Part shown: piece after piece, positions 15,824-23,922 of the stretch | Layout of the letters: the number at the start of each line of letters is the position of its first letter | How positions within the stretch are numbered: position 1 is the first letter of the stretch | From: Candidatus Heimdallarchaeota archaeon | Lineage (GTDB): Archaea > Asgardarchaeota > Heimdallarchaeia > Heimdallarchaeales > Heimdallarchaeaceae | Assembly (NCBI GenBank): GCA_021399395.1 | Contig: JAAFKJ010000021.1 | Coordinates: forward strand, 1-44,910 | Direction: 5' to 3' | DNA length: 44,910 bases | Program-made: the position numbers and the translations under genes | Notes under the pieces: model-generated | The model's database searches: none | What the model was told of the DNA's origin: nothing | The model's input: only the letters and a program-made list of their open reading frames with translations

Positions 15824-15921
15824 ATAAACCAGTATCCGTTCTATATTCTTTATTTAAAAAGTTACTTTCCTATCACTTAAATTAGCAAGTTACTTAAGGG
15901 TAGAAGCATTACGGATTACTT

Positions 15922-16506
15922 GTGAAAGAAAATATAAGAACTATTGGGATAGATGATGCAGCTTTTGATAGAGCAAAGTCAACCAAAACTTTTGTTTTCG
16001 GTATAATCGTAAGAGGTTACAATTTGGTTGAAGGGGTTCTTCGAACAGAAATTTCCATAGATGGCATAGAAGCAACAAAAAGAATAACATCTATGATAGT
16101 TAAGAGCAAATACCATGAGCAATTAAGAGCAATTTTCCTAAGAAGTTCTACAATTGCAGCTTTCAATATTATTGACATGAATATGCTTAGCAAAACAACT
16201 TCCATCCCAGTAATAACAGTATTATCTGAAATGCCTGATGAGAATGATGTTAAGAAAGCCCTTTCTAATCTTCCAGATTGGGAAAATCGTTTAGAAATTC
16301 TCAACAGAAACCCACCTATTGAGAAAATCAGATACATAAATAAGGAGGGGAGAGAATGCGAAGTATTGATTCAGCAAGTAGGGTTGTCAAGTAAATCAGA
16401 TATCAAAAATATTCTCCAAATCTCAAGTTATTCAAGTTGCATACCAGAATGTCTTAGATTAGCAGATAAAATAGGGCAAAGTTTCAAAGATTATATAATA
16501 AAATAG
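15922..16506 (+). CDS. DUF99 family protein (endonuclease V-like fold)
   Basis: 194 residues matching DUF99, an archaeal family distantly related to endonuclease V: IRTIGIDDAAFD at the N-terminus, GIIVRGYNLVEGVLRTEISIDGIEATKRI, AFNIIDMNML and IPVITVLSEMPDENDVKKAL. The acidic residues of IDDA and SIDG are the probable metal ligands. A nucleic-acid role is assumed, not shown. The start is GTG 15922. Its TAG stop directly abuts the convergent stop of the next gene. Confidence 0.88.
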   Translation: MKENIRTIGIDDAAFDRAKSTKTFVFGIIVRGYNLVEGVLRTEISIDGIEATKRITSMIVKSKYHEQLRAIFLRSSTIAAFNIIDMNMLSKTTSIPVITVLSEMPDENDVKKALSNLPDWENRLEILNRNPPIEKIRYINKEGRECEVLIQQVGLSSKSDIKNILQISSYSSCIPECLRLADKIGQSFKDYIIK

Positions 16507-16926
16507 TTAGGGCAAAATTCCTAGTTTTTTACAGAAAACATTAATCAATAAAGTGAATGACTCTGCACAAAGCTCTTTTTCTTGACTTTGAAGAAGTTTT
16601 TTGTTTTGGTTTAGGTTTTTTGACAGAATCATAATCATTTCTTTTATCGTGTTTTTATTTCTCAGATAAACATAAGCAACAAAAGCTTCTACCGCATCAC
16701 CAATATCTCCAGCATTCTTTCTAGTTCCCAAATACTCTCGCAATTTAGAATTTCTACAAGCTTGAGCTAAACATGAATCCCAAACCTTCACTCCTCTAGA
16801 ATGTTGAGTTACTTCGAAAACAGCTGCATTATATATAAAATTCACAATTGAATCGCCAAATTTTGAAAAATCTTTATTTGAGAGAATTGCTCTAAGGTCT
16901 GACGCAAAAGGAGTTGGTGTGTCCAA
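16507..16926 (-). CDS. Small RNase III-like domain protein
   Basis: 139 residues with two RNase III signatures: FSKFGDSIVNFIYNA (20-34), like the family's EFLGDaVL, and GDIGDAVEAFVAYVYLR (73-89), like LADafEAliGaiYL. By alignment the catalytic residues Asp25, Asp77 and Glu80 are kept, while the usual Glu four residues before the first Asp is Ser21. No double-stranded RNA-binding domain follows. Start TTG 16926 has GGTTGGGG upstream and lies 14 bases after the rpo11 stop, so the protein belongs to the csl4-rpo11 operon. An RNA processing role near the exosome is plausible. Confidence 0.65.
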   Translation of the reverse strand: MDTPTPFASDLRAILSNKDFSKFGDSIVNFIYNAAVFEVTQHSRGVKVWDSCLAQACRNSKLREYLGTRKNAGDIGDAVEAFVAYVYLRNKNTIKEMIMILSKNLNQNKKLLQSQEKELCAESFTLLINVFCKKLGILP

Positions 16927-16940
16927 AAAGACCCCAACCT

Positions 16941-17225
16941 TTATTCGATTTTAGCTTTACACAAACCAATAAATTCTTGTGTTTTTTCACTTAAACTTCC
17001 CAATGACCTATTAATTGCTGCTACTGGATCGGAGGTCTTCTTCTTCATTTTTACTTGAAACACAACGGATTCATAGAAAGATTCATCTCTCCAATATCCA
17101 GAAAAATCTACTTCATCATCATGCAATAGTTCGTCACGTAAGAGGTTAAACAATGTATGAGGATCTGTCTGCTTAATGTTAAATTTTAAGTATCCTGCTT
17201 CTTGTTTTAAGATATTAATCTGCAT
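16941..17225 (-). CDS. rpo11: RNA polymerase subunit Rpo11 (RpoL)
   Basis: 94 residues, normal for archaeal Rpo11, the alpha-CTD-less partner of Rpo3 in polymerase assembly. The signature NIKQTDPHTLFNLLRDELLHDDEVDFSGYWRD is close to the family's 'dHTL.NlLr..L..d..V.fa.Y', but the following HPL is replaced by ESF. TATA-like GTATATAAATT lies about 30 bases upstream in the 117-base gap from the DUF2067 gene, so it may have its own promoter. Linkage of rpo11 to csl4 is common in archaea. Confidence 0.88.
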   Translation of the reverse strand: MQINILKQEAGYLKFNIKQTDPHTLFNLLRDELLHDDEVDFSGYWRDESFYESVVFQVKMKKKTSDPVAAINRSLGSLSEKTQEFIGLCKAKIE

Positions 17226-17342
17226 TTATAAGCCTCGAATTTCTTTTATTTGTTCAATTTATATACTTTACCAGTCTTGCTATTTTTACGAAAACAAGTG
17301 GTTTGTTGATTTTACTTGTTCATCGAATTCTTCATATTCTGA

Positions 17343-17978
17343 TTATGATGACTCTTTTGATAATAATTCAATTAAGTCTGTAATGCACTTTTTTGGTTCG
17401 TAGTTTATTAAAACGGTATTTTGTTGTGTTTTGAAATATTCTAGTTCCAACCCCTTATCTAGCACAAAACTAGTCGTCAAATCAGTACAGTAACTAATTG
17501 TAGCTAAAACTCGTTTCATAATCTGTGTTCTTACATTCAAAGGAGTTTCTTGTATAAGATCATGTAACTGTTCTAAAATCTGTTGAACTTCTTGCATTGT
17601 TGCAGTTGTTATCAAATCTTGTCCTTCAACCATTGAATAGACTCCAGAATGGATGAGAACTGTACTTATTGTATCTAATGAGATAATCTTCGAACCAATT
17701 TGTTGTATTAGTTTTAGATTGTGTGTGTAATAACCGTGTTTATCCGGTGTAGAAGATTGTATAAACATCTTCCCATAAGATTTTACAGTTATAACAGATT
17801 GATTGACAACTTCTTTTTCTCCATATAACCGAACTTTTACAACCCCTTCTTTGTAAGTTAGTGTGAATTCTACATACTTCAATGCATCAGATACTAACTC
17901 TATGAAAGTTTCAAGAGACTTCCTACCAATAATATTAACATAAATTTCTTTTGTGGTTGTTCTTGCCAAAAAAATCAC
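17343..17978 (-). CDS. DUF2067-like archaeal protein
   Basis: 211 residues between csl4 and rpo11, where many archaea carry a DUF2067 gene. The N-terminal half alternates strands and helices (TTTKEIYVNII, FTLTYKEGVVKVRLYGEKEVV). The C-terminal half contains LEYFKTQQNTVLINYEPKKCITDLIELL. Family assignment relies partly on gene order. GTG 17978 lies inside a GGTGAT ribosome site (17974-17979), so the true start may be TTG 17969, four bases after it. No function is known. Confidence 0.55.
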   Translation of the reverse strand: MIFLARTTTKEIYVNIIGRKSLETFIELVSDALKYVEFTLTYKEGVVKVRLYGEKEVVNQSVITVKSYGKMFIQSSTPDKHGYYTHNLKLIQQIGSKIISLDTISTVLIHSGVYSMVEGQDLITTATMQEVQQILEQLHDLIQETPLNVRTQIMKRVLATISYCTDLTTSFVLDKGLELEYFKTQQNTVLINYEPKKCITDLIELLSKESS

Positions 17979-17998
17979 CTTAGAATTTGGATGAATGG

Positions 17999-18601
17999 TT
18001 ATAGTTTGAACCCTAATTCTCCACTTCCATAATCAATAGTTGTTTTTCGCCTCTGTATATAGGAACAATCAGTGCATTTCAGTTTATCTCTACCAATTTT
18101 TTCTAATTTAGAACCACATTGTGAACAAGGAGCAAGTACAACCCCAAGTTGAGAACCAATAAGAGAGCCCTGTAAAGGTATAGTTTTTGCATCAATTATC
18201 TTAGCACGAACTATATCAGCCAAACAAACAGCATCATCAGCTGTTTCTAAATACTCTTTAGAAAGTTGTGATATATGAATAACCATTGTATAAGATGGAC
18301 GAACTGGTCTATTATTGATATAACTTACAGAAACAGTAGTCATCTGACGCGATACATTTACAACACCCCCAAGTATTATATCGCCTATTTTAGGCACACT
18401 AGCTGATTGTGGTTTTGATAAGACAGAAATCTCATGTCTTCCCAAATCGATAATAACTTTTCCAGTAACTGCAGAATAAACATAATTTTTCTCAGAATAG
18501 GTACCTGAACCGCCAATAAACTCCTCTGTAACAGCTAAACGAGTACCGGGAAGAACCAATTTTCCAGAGTCTTTTGTTCTATCGTAAATTTCTAATGTCA
18601 T
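17999..18601 (-). CDS. csl4: Exosome RNA-binding subunit Csl4
   Basis: 200 residues with the three Csl4 parts: N-terminal domain (VLPGTRLAVTEEFIGGSGTY, the classic 'PGd.la..Ee...G.Gty'), S1 domain (IGDIILGGVVNVSRQMTTVSV..YTMVIHISQLS) and a C-terminal zinc ribbon (CSQCGSKLEKIGRDKLKCTDC). Csl4 caps the archaeal exosome and recruits RNA for 3'-5' degradation or tailing. It begins an operon with the DUF2067 gene, rpo11 and the RNase III-like gene. It is divergent from atpD. Confidence 0.93.
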   Translation of the reverse strand: MTLEIYDRTKDSGKLVLPGTRLAVTEEFIGGSGTYSEKNYVYSAVTGKVIIDLGRHEISVLSKPQSASVPKIGDIILGGVVNVSRQMTTVSVSYINNRPVRPSYTMVIHISQLSKEYLETADDAVCLADIVRAKIIDAKTIPLQGSLIGSQLGVVLAPCSQCGSKLEKIGRDKLKCTDCSYIQRRKTTIDYGSGELGFKL

Positions 18602-18688
18602 TCAATGTCACGTACGCTCTTTTACATTATGAAAAATTATTGAATAAAATACCTTTCCATTAGTAACAAAGAAGGAAAAATCTTACAA

Positions 18689-18710
18689 ATTTGAAACAAT
18701 CATTTCAAAT
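18689..18710. promoter_or_regulatory. Inverted repeat in csl4/atpD intergenic region
   Basis: ATTTGAAA and TTTCAAAT form perfect 8-base arms around six bases, between divergent promoters. A similar TTTGAAA..TTTCAAA repeat occurs at 32887. It may be an operator; AT richness limits confidence. Confidence 0.3.
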
Positions 18711-18751
18711 CTTTATTTTTTCACAATTGAATTTCTTTACTACAAATCAAA

Positions 18752-18762
18752 AAATATTTAAT
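18752..18762 (+). promoter_or_regulatory. Putative TATA box for atpD
   Basis: AAATATTTAAT lies about 27 bases from the atpD ATG, the usual TATA-to-start-site distance. The mRNA would begin at or just before the ATG, suggesting a leaderless transcript; no ribosome binding site is seen before ATG 18785. Confidence 0.4.
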
Positions 18763-18784
18763 CTAACTGTTAATCCCATAGCTG

Positions 18785-19429
18785 ATGGCAACTCCTGAAT
18801 TTGGAACAATTAGTGCAACAAGAATGGAATTACTAAACACTAGAGCCAAAATCCGTTTAGCACAGAAGGGTCATGATCTCTTAAAGGAAAAAATGGATGC
18901 TTTAGTAATTGAACTATACGCCATCAAAGATGAAGTCCGTGAAGCAAGAAAACAAGTTGAAGAAGAATTGAAGATTGCTTATCAATCTCTGGCAAAAGGA
19001 GAAATGGTTATAGGTCCAGATAAGATACGAGATTTAGCACAATATGCACCTTCTGTTTTGGAAATAAATACACAAACAATTAGTATTATGGGAGTTAAAT
19101 CACCCAGATTCATTGTAGAAGAGATTCAAACAGAAGAAGAAATTTTCTATGGTTTGACTAGTTCAAGTGCACAATTAGATCGTGCAATTGTGTATTTTAG
19201 AAAATCGCTAAAGACTCTGATGATAATTGCAGAAAAAATGACACTCCTTGAAAAACTCGCAACAGAGATTAATAAAACCAAAAGAAGGGTCAATGCCCTG
19301 AACTACATATTAATCCCCAAGTTGAGAGCAACAGCTAACTTCATAGCTAGTACTCTTGAAGAACAAGAGCGTGAAACCTTTTCAAGGCTTAAAAGAGTAA
19401 AAGCAATACTTGAAGCTAAGAAACAATAA
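18785..19429 (+). CDS. atpD: A-type ATP synthase subunit D
   Basis: 214 residues, the central rotor stalk subunit that sits in the A3B3 head. The ATRMELLNTRAKIRLAQKGHDLLKEKMDAL start and the C-terminal TKRRVNALNYILIPKLRATANFIASTLEEQERETFSRLKRVK are the two long helices that form the coiled coil. In most archaea it is the last gene of the ATPase operon after A and B; here it is 9 kb from atpA. The proline-rich membrane protein follows after 166 bases. Confidence 0.96.
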   Translation: MATPEFGTISATRMELLNTRAKIRLAQKGHDLLKEKMDALVIELYAIKDEVREARKQVEEELKIAYQSLAKGEMVIGPDKIRDLAQYAPSVLEINTQTISIMGVKSPRFIVEEIQTEEEIFYGLTSSSAQLDRAIVYFRKSLKTLMIIAEKMTLLEKLATEINKTKRRVNALNYILIPKLRATANFIASTLEEQERETFSRLKRVKAILEAKKQ

Positions 19430-19595
19430 ACTATGGTTTTGTCAAACCTACTGTAGAGAAAGAGCATATTCTCAAGATATTATTGTCCTTTTTATTTGGA
19501 CACTTTGATAGAGTTTATTAAGTATAATCTTATAATTCTGTAGACAGAGAAAGAAATTAAAAGATTTCAAGTATATAAAATTCAGAGGCAAGGAT

Positions 19596-20615
19596 ATGTC
19601 GATTATAGATTGGTTTGATAAATTTCCACCATTAAGTATGGAAGATAATGGTTTAAAGCTACTTATTTATCTTCTATTGATTTTTACATTTCTAAGTGCT
19701 CTTGCAGTATTTTTAACTACAAGATATTATAGGAAAAAGGATTCGCCTTCACTTTTGGATCTAGATTTCGAATCGGATATACCAACTCCGTCAGATATTC
19801 CTTCTTCAGAAAGAATAGCAATTCTAAATATTGAGAAAGCAAAGTCAATTGCTGCTCAGCGTGCATTATCTGATGCACATAAGAAGAAGGAAGTTAGTGA
19901 AGCAATTTTTGGCAGATTATCCGTCAGATATGCATCTGATGTTAAAAAGATCGAAGACGAAATTGAAAAAACAACAAGAGAAGCAGAAGTCTCTCAATTA
20001 GAAGAAGAATTGAAGAAGATGCAAGGCGATTACTTAAGCAAAATTAAAGGAGAAGAAAAAATTGAAGTTACTCCTTCAACTCCTTCATCCGCACCACCAG
20101 CACCACCAATGCCTGCTGTAGGATCAGCTCCAGCACCACCAATGCCTGCTGTAGGATCAGCTCCAGCACCACCACCAATGCCCACTCCAACTCCAATAGC
20201 TCCTAAACCTGCTAAACCTCCAAAGCAAAAGAAGGTAAAGAAGAAGAAGAAGGATAAAAAAGGAGTTACTCCACCAACACCTCCAACTCCCGCACCTACA
20301 CCATCAGTGTCTGGAACAGCTGCACCTCCACCTCCACCTGGAGTTACTTCAACACCCCCAGGAACAGCAGTGCCTGCACCACCAATGCCATCACCTTTAC
20401 CAGGAGCACCAGCAAGTACTCCCTCAATACCAGCACCAACAGTGCCAACACCTAAACCACCTGGACTAGGAGCACCAGCACCAGCCGTAGCTCCACCAGC
20501 AGCTGGAGAAGGAGAAGGGGATTTATTTGCAAAAAGTACTTCAATTGCTGCACTTCGAAAAGAAATGCTCAAGGAACTAGATCGTCTCAAGAAATTCATG
20601 AGCGAACAACAGTAA
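19596..20615 (+). CDS. Membrane-anchored proline-rich coiled-coil protein, unknown
   Basis: No family recognised. The 339 residues show clear modules. Residues about 19-42 (GLKLLIYLLLIFTFLSALAVFL) are a single transmembrane helix followed by RYYRKK, placing the C-terminus in the cytoplasm. Residues about 70-155 are a charged coiled coil. Residues about 160-310 are very rich in proline, with PPPPP and PAPPPMP runs, an 11-residue PPMPAVGSAPA tandem repeat and a basic KKKKKDKKG patch. The end (TSIAALRKEMLKELDRLKKFM) is an amphipathic helix. The polyproline tracts resemble profilin- or SH3-binding segments. Asgard archaea have profilins and actins, so a membrane-cytoskeleton link is a testable idea, not a finding. 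Confidence 0.75.
   Translation: MSIIDWFDKFPPLSMEDNGLKLLIYLLLIFTFLSALAVFLTTRYYRKKDSPSLLDLDFESDIPTPSDIPSSERIAILNIEKAKSIAAQRALSDAHKKKEVSEAIFGRLSVRYASDVKKIEDEIEKTTREAEVSQLEEELKKMQGDYLSKIKGEEKIEVTPSTPSSAPPAPPMPAVGSAPAPPMPAVGSAPAPPPMPTPTPIAPKPAKPPKQKKVKKKKKDKKGVTPPTPPTPAPTPSVSGTAAPPPPPGVTSTPPGTAVPAPPMPSPLPGAPASTPSIPAPTVPTPKPPGLGAPAPAVAPPAAGEGEGDLFAKSTSIAALRKEMLKELDRLKKFMSEQQ
20103..20168 (+). repeat. 33-bp perfect tandem duplication in proline-rich gene
   Basis: Two identical 33-base units (20103-20135 and 20136-20168) each encode PPMPAVGSAPA. The perfect identity, with no synonymous differences, suggests a recent slippage expansion of the polyproline region. Confidence 0.9.
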
Positions 20616-20629
20616 AGCTTAATCAACAA

Positions 20630-20675
20630 GGGTTGAAACGATAGGTTGTTTCTACCCAATTTCATTTTTATTTTT
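20630..20675 (+). terminator. Hairpin plus T-rich tract after proline-rich gene
   Basis: GGGTTGAAAC (20630-20639) pairs with GTTTCTACCC (20648-20657), ten positions with one mismatch. A T-rich run to 20675 follows. It begins 15 bases after the stop codon and looks like an intrinsic-type terminator; archaeal termination depends mainly on the T-rich tract. Confidence 0.5.
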
Positions 20676-20717
20676 CATACTTCGTATTTCTTCATTCATA
20701 CTTCGTATTTCTTCATT
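20676..20717. repeat. 21-bp direct tandem repeat upstream of rpiA
   Basis: The 21-base unit CATACTTCGTATTTCTTCATT occurs twice in immediate succession (20676-20696 and 20697-20717), about 55 bases before rpiA. Each copy holds the short inverted repeat ATAC..GTAT. It may be a slippage product or a duplicated regulator site. Confidence 0.85.
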
Positions 20718-20772
20718 CATCATTAGTTTTAAAAAATTCCAATGTAATAATATTATTAGAGTGAGTTTTCAT

Positions 20773-21507
20773 ATGAATCAAAAGGAACAACAATTCCAAA
20801 AGCAAGAAAAAGAGAAACTCTTAGCTGCACAGAAAGCTGCTAAAGAATTCATTTATGACGAATTTGCAGTAGGAGTAGGCACAGGCTCTACTGTTAAGTA
20901 TTTTATTCAAGAGCTTGGGATACTTATTGAAGAGGATGACTTAGAGATCATTACAGTTCCTTCATCTAATGAAACTCACCTTGAATTAATAAAGGCTGGA
21001 CTACCAGTGGGAACTCTGGTAGAATATCCTGAACTTGAAGTCTATGTTGATGGTACAGACATCATAACAGAGGATTTTGTTCTTATCAAAGGCGGTGGAG
21101 GAGCATTTACTAAAGAAAAAATCCTTGCAAGTGCATCTAAAGAGTTCATTGTAATTGCAGATAGTTCGAAATATCCAAAAGATCTCATTAGCCAACCTGT
21201 ACCGGTTGAAATAATCAGCGACGCCGTAAACACCGTTATCCAACCAATCTTTTGTTTGGGGGGTGAGTTAAGAATTAGACATGGAACTGGAAAAGTGGGT
21301 CCTGTGATTTCAGACAATGGTAATATAATAGGGGATATCTATTTTCAGAAATTATATAATCCAGTTGTAATTGAAAAAGAACTAAACAACATACCTGGTA
21401 TTGTTGAAAATGGATTGTTCCCAAAAGGTCCACATAAAATCTTAATTGGACAAGAAGATAAAACAAAAATTATTGTCAGAGAGATTGATACTAAATTAAA
21501 GCACTGA
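20773..21507 (+). CDS. rpiA: Ribose-5-phosphate isomerase A
   Basis: About 244 residues from ATG 20773. GTG 20761 is in frame but lies in a GTGAG ribosome-site-like stretch and is probably not the start. RpiA interconverts ribose-5-phosphate and ribulose-5-phosphate. Motifs are VGVGTGSTVKYFI, TVPSSNET, VDGTDIITEDFVLIKGGGGAFTKEKILA (the catalytic Glu/Lys loop), IVIADSSK and the C-terminal GIVENGLF. It overlaps the convergent PIN-ATPase gene by 17 bases. Confidence 0.95.
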   Translation: MNQKEQQFQKQEKEKLLAAQKAAKEFIYDEFAVGVGTGSTVKYFIQELGILIEEDDLEIITVPSSNETHLELIKAGLPVGTLVEYPELEVYVDGTDIITEDFVLIKGGGGAFTKEKILASASKEFIVIADSSKYPKDLISQPVPVEIISDAVNTVIQPIFCLGGELRIRHGTGKVGPVISDNGNIIGDIYFQKLYNPVVIEKELNNIPGIVENGLFPKGPHKILIGQEDKTKIIVREIDTKLKH

Positions 21508-23302
21508 TTGTAGCGCCCTTGCTATGAGCTTCCATTAGCATTTTCCCTACTTGACTATTTTTTGCTACACTAACTTCACCAGTTTTTCCAACAGTTAATT
21601 GAACTATATGCGCGCCATTTACGGTAACAATAACATCTTTACCAATGCATACATCGGGAAAAACCATGTTTACTTTGTTTTTAATGGGATAAGCATCTAT
21701 AACGAATTCCATTTCTTCCATTTCATCCAGTGATTTTACAGTTATGGAAAGACCAAGCTTTTGCTCAATTTCATCTATAGTTCGACCGTCTCTACCAATT
21801 ACTCGTGGTCTATCCTTATTGGAAACAAAAAGTATTAGAGAATTTGGGGGTTCAAATTCAAAATTGTGATCATAAATTGAATATTGTTTCAATACTTTCT
21901 CTATGTTTGAAGGGGTCACATTTGAAACACGGGTAGTTTTACTTCTTGATTTGCGAGATTTACTTACCGGAGAGACAACAATCTGTTCTCCAAAAGTATA
22001 AATTTCGTACTCATTTTTGTTTGTATAAAAGTCTTTTACCAGAATAACTGGTCTACTCAAGTCTCTTTCTGCCATACCTGTTGGTAAAGCTACAGTTAAT
22101 TCTAAAGTGTAAACTTTGGAAACCTCTCCATTAGAAATAAAAATAATTGTATCTACTATTGATGGTATTACACCTAAATCAACTCTTTTGATAAACCTTT
22201 GAATGCCATCTATTGCTTGAGTTGCATGTACTACGCCAATTAATCCAATTCCAGCTAGACGTAAATCAGAATACGTTTCGAAATCCCTAGTTCTTCTTAG
22301 TTCATCATAAATAACATAGTCAGGTCTCATTAGAAGTACGAGATCAGCTGAAGCAGATATATCACCCCCAAATCCTGACATCTGTGTGATTCTGTTATCA
22401 ACTTGAAGATCTCTTGGATTTTCAAATGTTTTAACTATACGATCCATATCAGCATAATTTTCAGCTAATGCTGTAGCGAAGGTGCTTTTTCCAGCACCTG
22501 GAGGACCAGCAATTAAGATACCGTCTGCCTTTGTCTCAATTCTTTGAAGAAGCTTGGAGTCAATCTCATAATCTTTCAAAGTTAATTTTACAATTGGTCT
22601 TACAGCTGTTATCTCCATAGCATCACTAAAAGGTGGTCTTATGATTACTATCCTTGTTTTCATTAACTGGATAACTGATGTTCCATGCCTATCTGATTCA
22701 ATAAAACCATCCTTTTCTCTAGATGCCCTTTCGATAACATCTTTAGCTAATTCATCCAATAAATCTCTAGTCAGTATTTTTTCATCTTCTATAGGAACTA
22801 ATTTGAAATTACCTGGAAAACCCTTCTTTGCGAGAGGTAAGTTGTTTTCTCTTAGGTGAATAGACATTGTCGTTTCATCAAAATAATCTTCAATCTTCTT
22901 GCCTATACTTCTTGTTTCTTCTTTTATGAAAACTACAGCTAAACCTTCTGCTTTGCCTATTTCAGCCATAACACGATCAGATGTAATGAGAATAGCCTCA
23001 TATTCAGATGCTAAGTCTCTAATTTGGGCATCTAACTCTCCACCTGGAGCACCCTTAATTTGATTAACTGTGGGTCTGTATCCATCTATTACTAATTCCA
23101 CAGCTGTTTTTGCGCAATAATCGCGCATTCTTTGTAATTCTTCTAATGCGGCCATTCCTGTAGTTTTTGCTTGATTAGCCATATTTTCTATTTCAGCAAT
23201 AACAACCCTTGAGAGAACTATAGAATCTACGTCTTCTTGCTTTACCAAGTATTTCAAAAATTGCCCGTTAATTATTGTGGAGGTATCTGGTACGTACTTC
23301 AT
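21491..23302 (-). CDS. PIN domain, VirB11-like ATPase and KH domain protein
   Basis: 603 residues of a conserved archaeal three-domain protein. An N-terminal PIN domain (1-130) has Asp6 in VPDTSTI, Glu37/Glu39, Asp91 and Asp109 as likely metal ligands. A secretion-type ATPase has Walker A GPPGAGKS (266-273) and a DYVIYDELRRTRDFETYSDLRLAG segment. A C-terminal KH domain has its loop RVIGRDGRTIDEIEQKLG around 508-525. The family is probably an RNA nuclease with ATP-driven remodelling, possibly in ribosome maturation; function is inferred. It lies 10 bases downstream of endA. Confidence 0.9.
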   Translation of the reverse strand: MKYVPDTSTIINGQFLKYLVKQEDVDSIVLSRVVIAEIENMANQAKTTGMAALEELQRMRDYCAKTAVELVIDGYRPTVNQIKGAPGGELDAQIRDLASEYEAILITSDRVMAEIGKAEGLAVVFIKEETRSIGKKIEDYFDETTMSIHLRENNLPLAKKGFPGNFKLVPIEDEKILTRDLLDELAKDVIERASREKDGFIESDRHGTSVIQLMKTRIVIIRPPFSDAMEITAVRPIVKLTLKDYEIDSKLLQRIETKADGILIAGPPGAGKSTFATALAENYADMDRIVKTFENPRDLQVDNRITQMSGFGGDISASADLVLLMRPDYVIYDELRRTRDFETYSDLRLAGIGLIGVVHATQAIDGIQRFIKRVDLGVIPSIVDTIIFISNGEVSKVYTLELTVALPTGMAERDLSRPVILVKDFYTNKNEYEIYTFGEQIVVSPVSKSRKSRSKTTRVSNVTPSNIEKVLKQYSIYDHNFEFEPPNSLILFVSNKDRPRVIGRDGRTIDEIEQKLGLSITVKSLDEMEEMEFVIDAYPIKNKVNMVFPDVCIGKDVIVTVNGAHIVQLTVGKTGEVSVAKNSQVGKMLMEAHSKGATISALI

Positions 23303-23312
23303 TTCAAATCAC

Positions 23313-23855
23313 TTATAACTTATTATTTATTTTCTCAAATTCCAGTTCACTTACGCTATAGTAGGATACATCCCCTAAACTGTCAATTACTGCAAATATT
23401 AATTGCTTACTTATTTTCTTTGTTTCAGACACTATTTGATCGATGTCATCAATATCAAATAGAACACCCTCAACCATAGGGATAACTAGAGCTAGATGTT
23501 TTGCTTTGTTTGGTGTTGCACCACGTTCGTATAGCTCAAAATACTGATTGTCAAGAGATTGTTTTTTTACAACATATCCCCTACTTCGCAAATCCTTATA
23601 CAGAAGATAATGAATTAGGAAATCTGGTTCATTATCTGAAAAATAGGCTACCACGTCTTTTAGTTCTACCTGTTGGTTTTGCTCATCCATTACATCTATT
23701 TTCCTTCTTTCAAGTAACAAAACTGTTTCAAATGGATCTAATTTCAGATTATTCCCCTTAGAGAAATATCCAAACCAACCTTGACTATAGATATCGTTTG
23801 CGTTTTTATCTTCAATTAAGGAATATTTTTTGTTGAGCTTTGCAGTACAAACCAT
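23313..23855 (-). CDS. endA: tRNA-splicing endonuclease EndA
   Basis: 180 residues, the single-module EndA length that usually forms a homotetramer. The C-terminal catalytic domain has FLIHYLLYKDLRSRGYVVK, then catalytic Tyr109 in YFELYERG, His120 in KAKHLALVIP and Lys150 in ISKQLIFAVID, followed by GDVSYYSVSELE. It cuts bulge-helix-bulge junctions; both tRNA-Leu genes in this window carry such introns at the canonical 37/38 site. A heteromeric form with a structural partner encoded elsewhere cannot be excluded. Confidence 0.93.
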   Translation of the reverse strand: MVCTAKLNKKYSLIEDKNANDIYSQGWFGYFSKGNNLKLDPFETVLLLERRKIDVMDEQNQQVELKDVVAYFSDNEPDFLIHYLLYKDLRSRGYVVKKQSLDNQYFELYERGATPNKAKHLALVIPMVEGVLFDIDDIDQIVSETKKISKQLIFAVIDSLGDVSYYSVSELEFEKINNKL

Positions 23856-23922
23856 TTTCTTCTATAGAGTATAGGAAGTAGATAATATTAAAAATTGATG
23901 TTAAAAGATATAATTAGTATTA

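Noticed and set aside
17176-17403. 75-codon plus-strand frame spanning the rpo11 start and the gap
   Set aside because: Antisense to rpo11 and the DUF2067 gene end; no homology or ribosome site.
19435-19448. GGTTT-TGTC-AAACC hairpin after atpD
   Set aside because: Only a 5-bp stem with no T-rich run immediately after it, so it does not make a convincing terminator.
20030-20665. 211-codon minus-strand open frame rich in glycine and alanine
   Set aside because: It is the antisense of the polyproline region (CCA/CCT codons read as TGG/AGG/GGA types) and its composition follows from that. The plus-strand protein has a sensible TM, coiled coil and helix layout.
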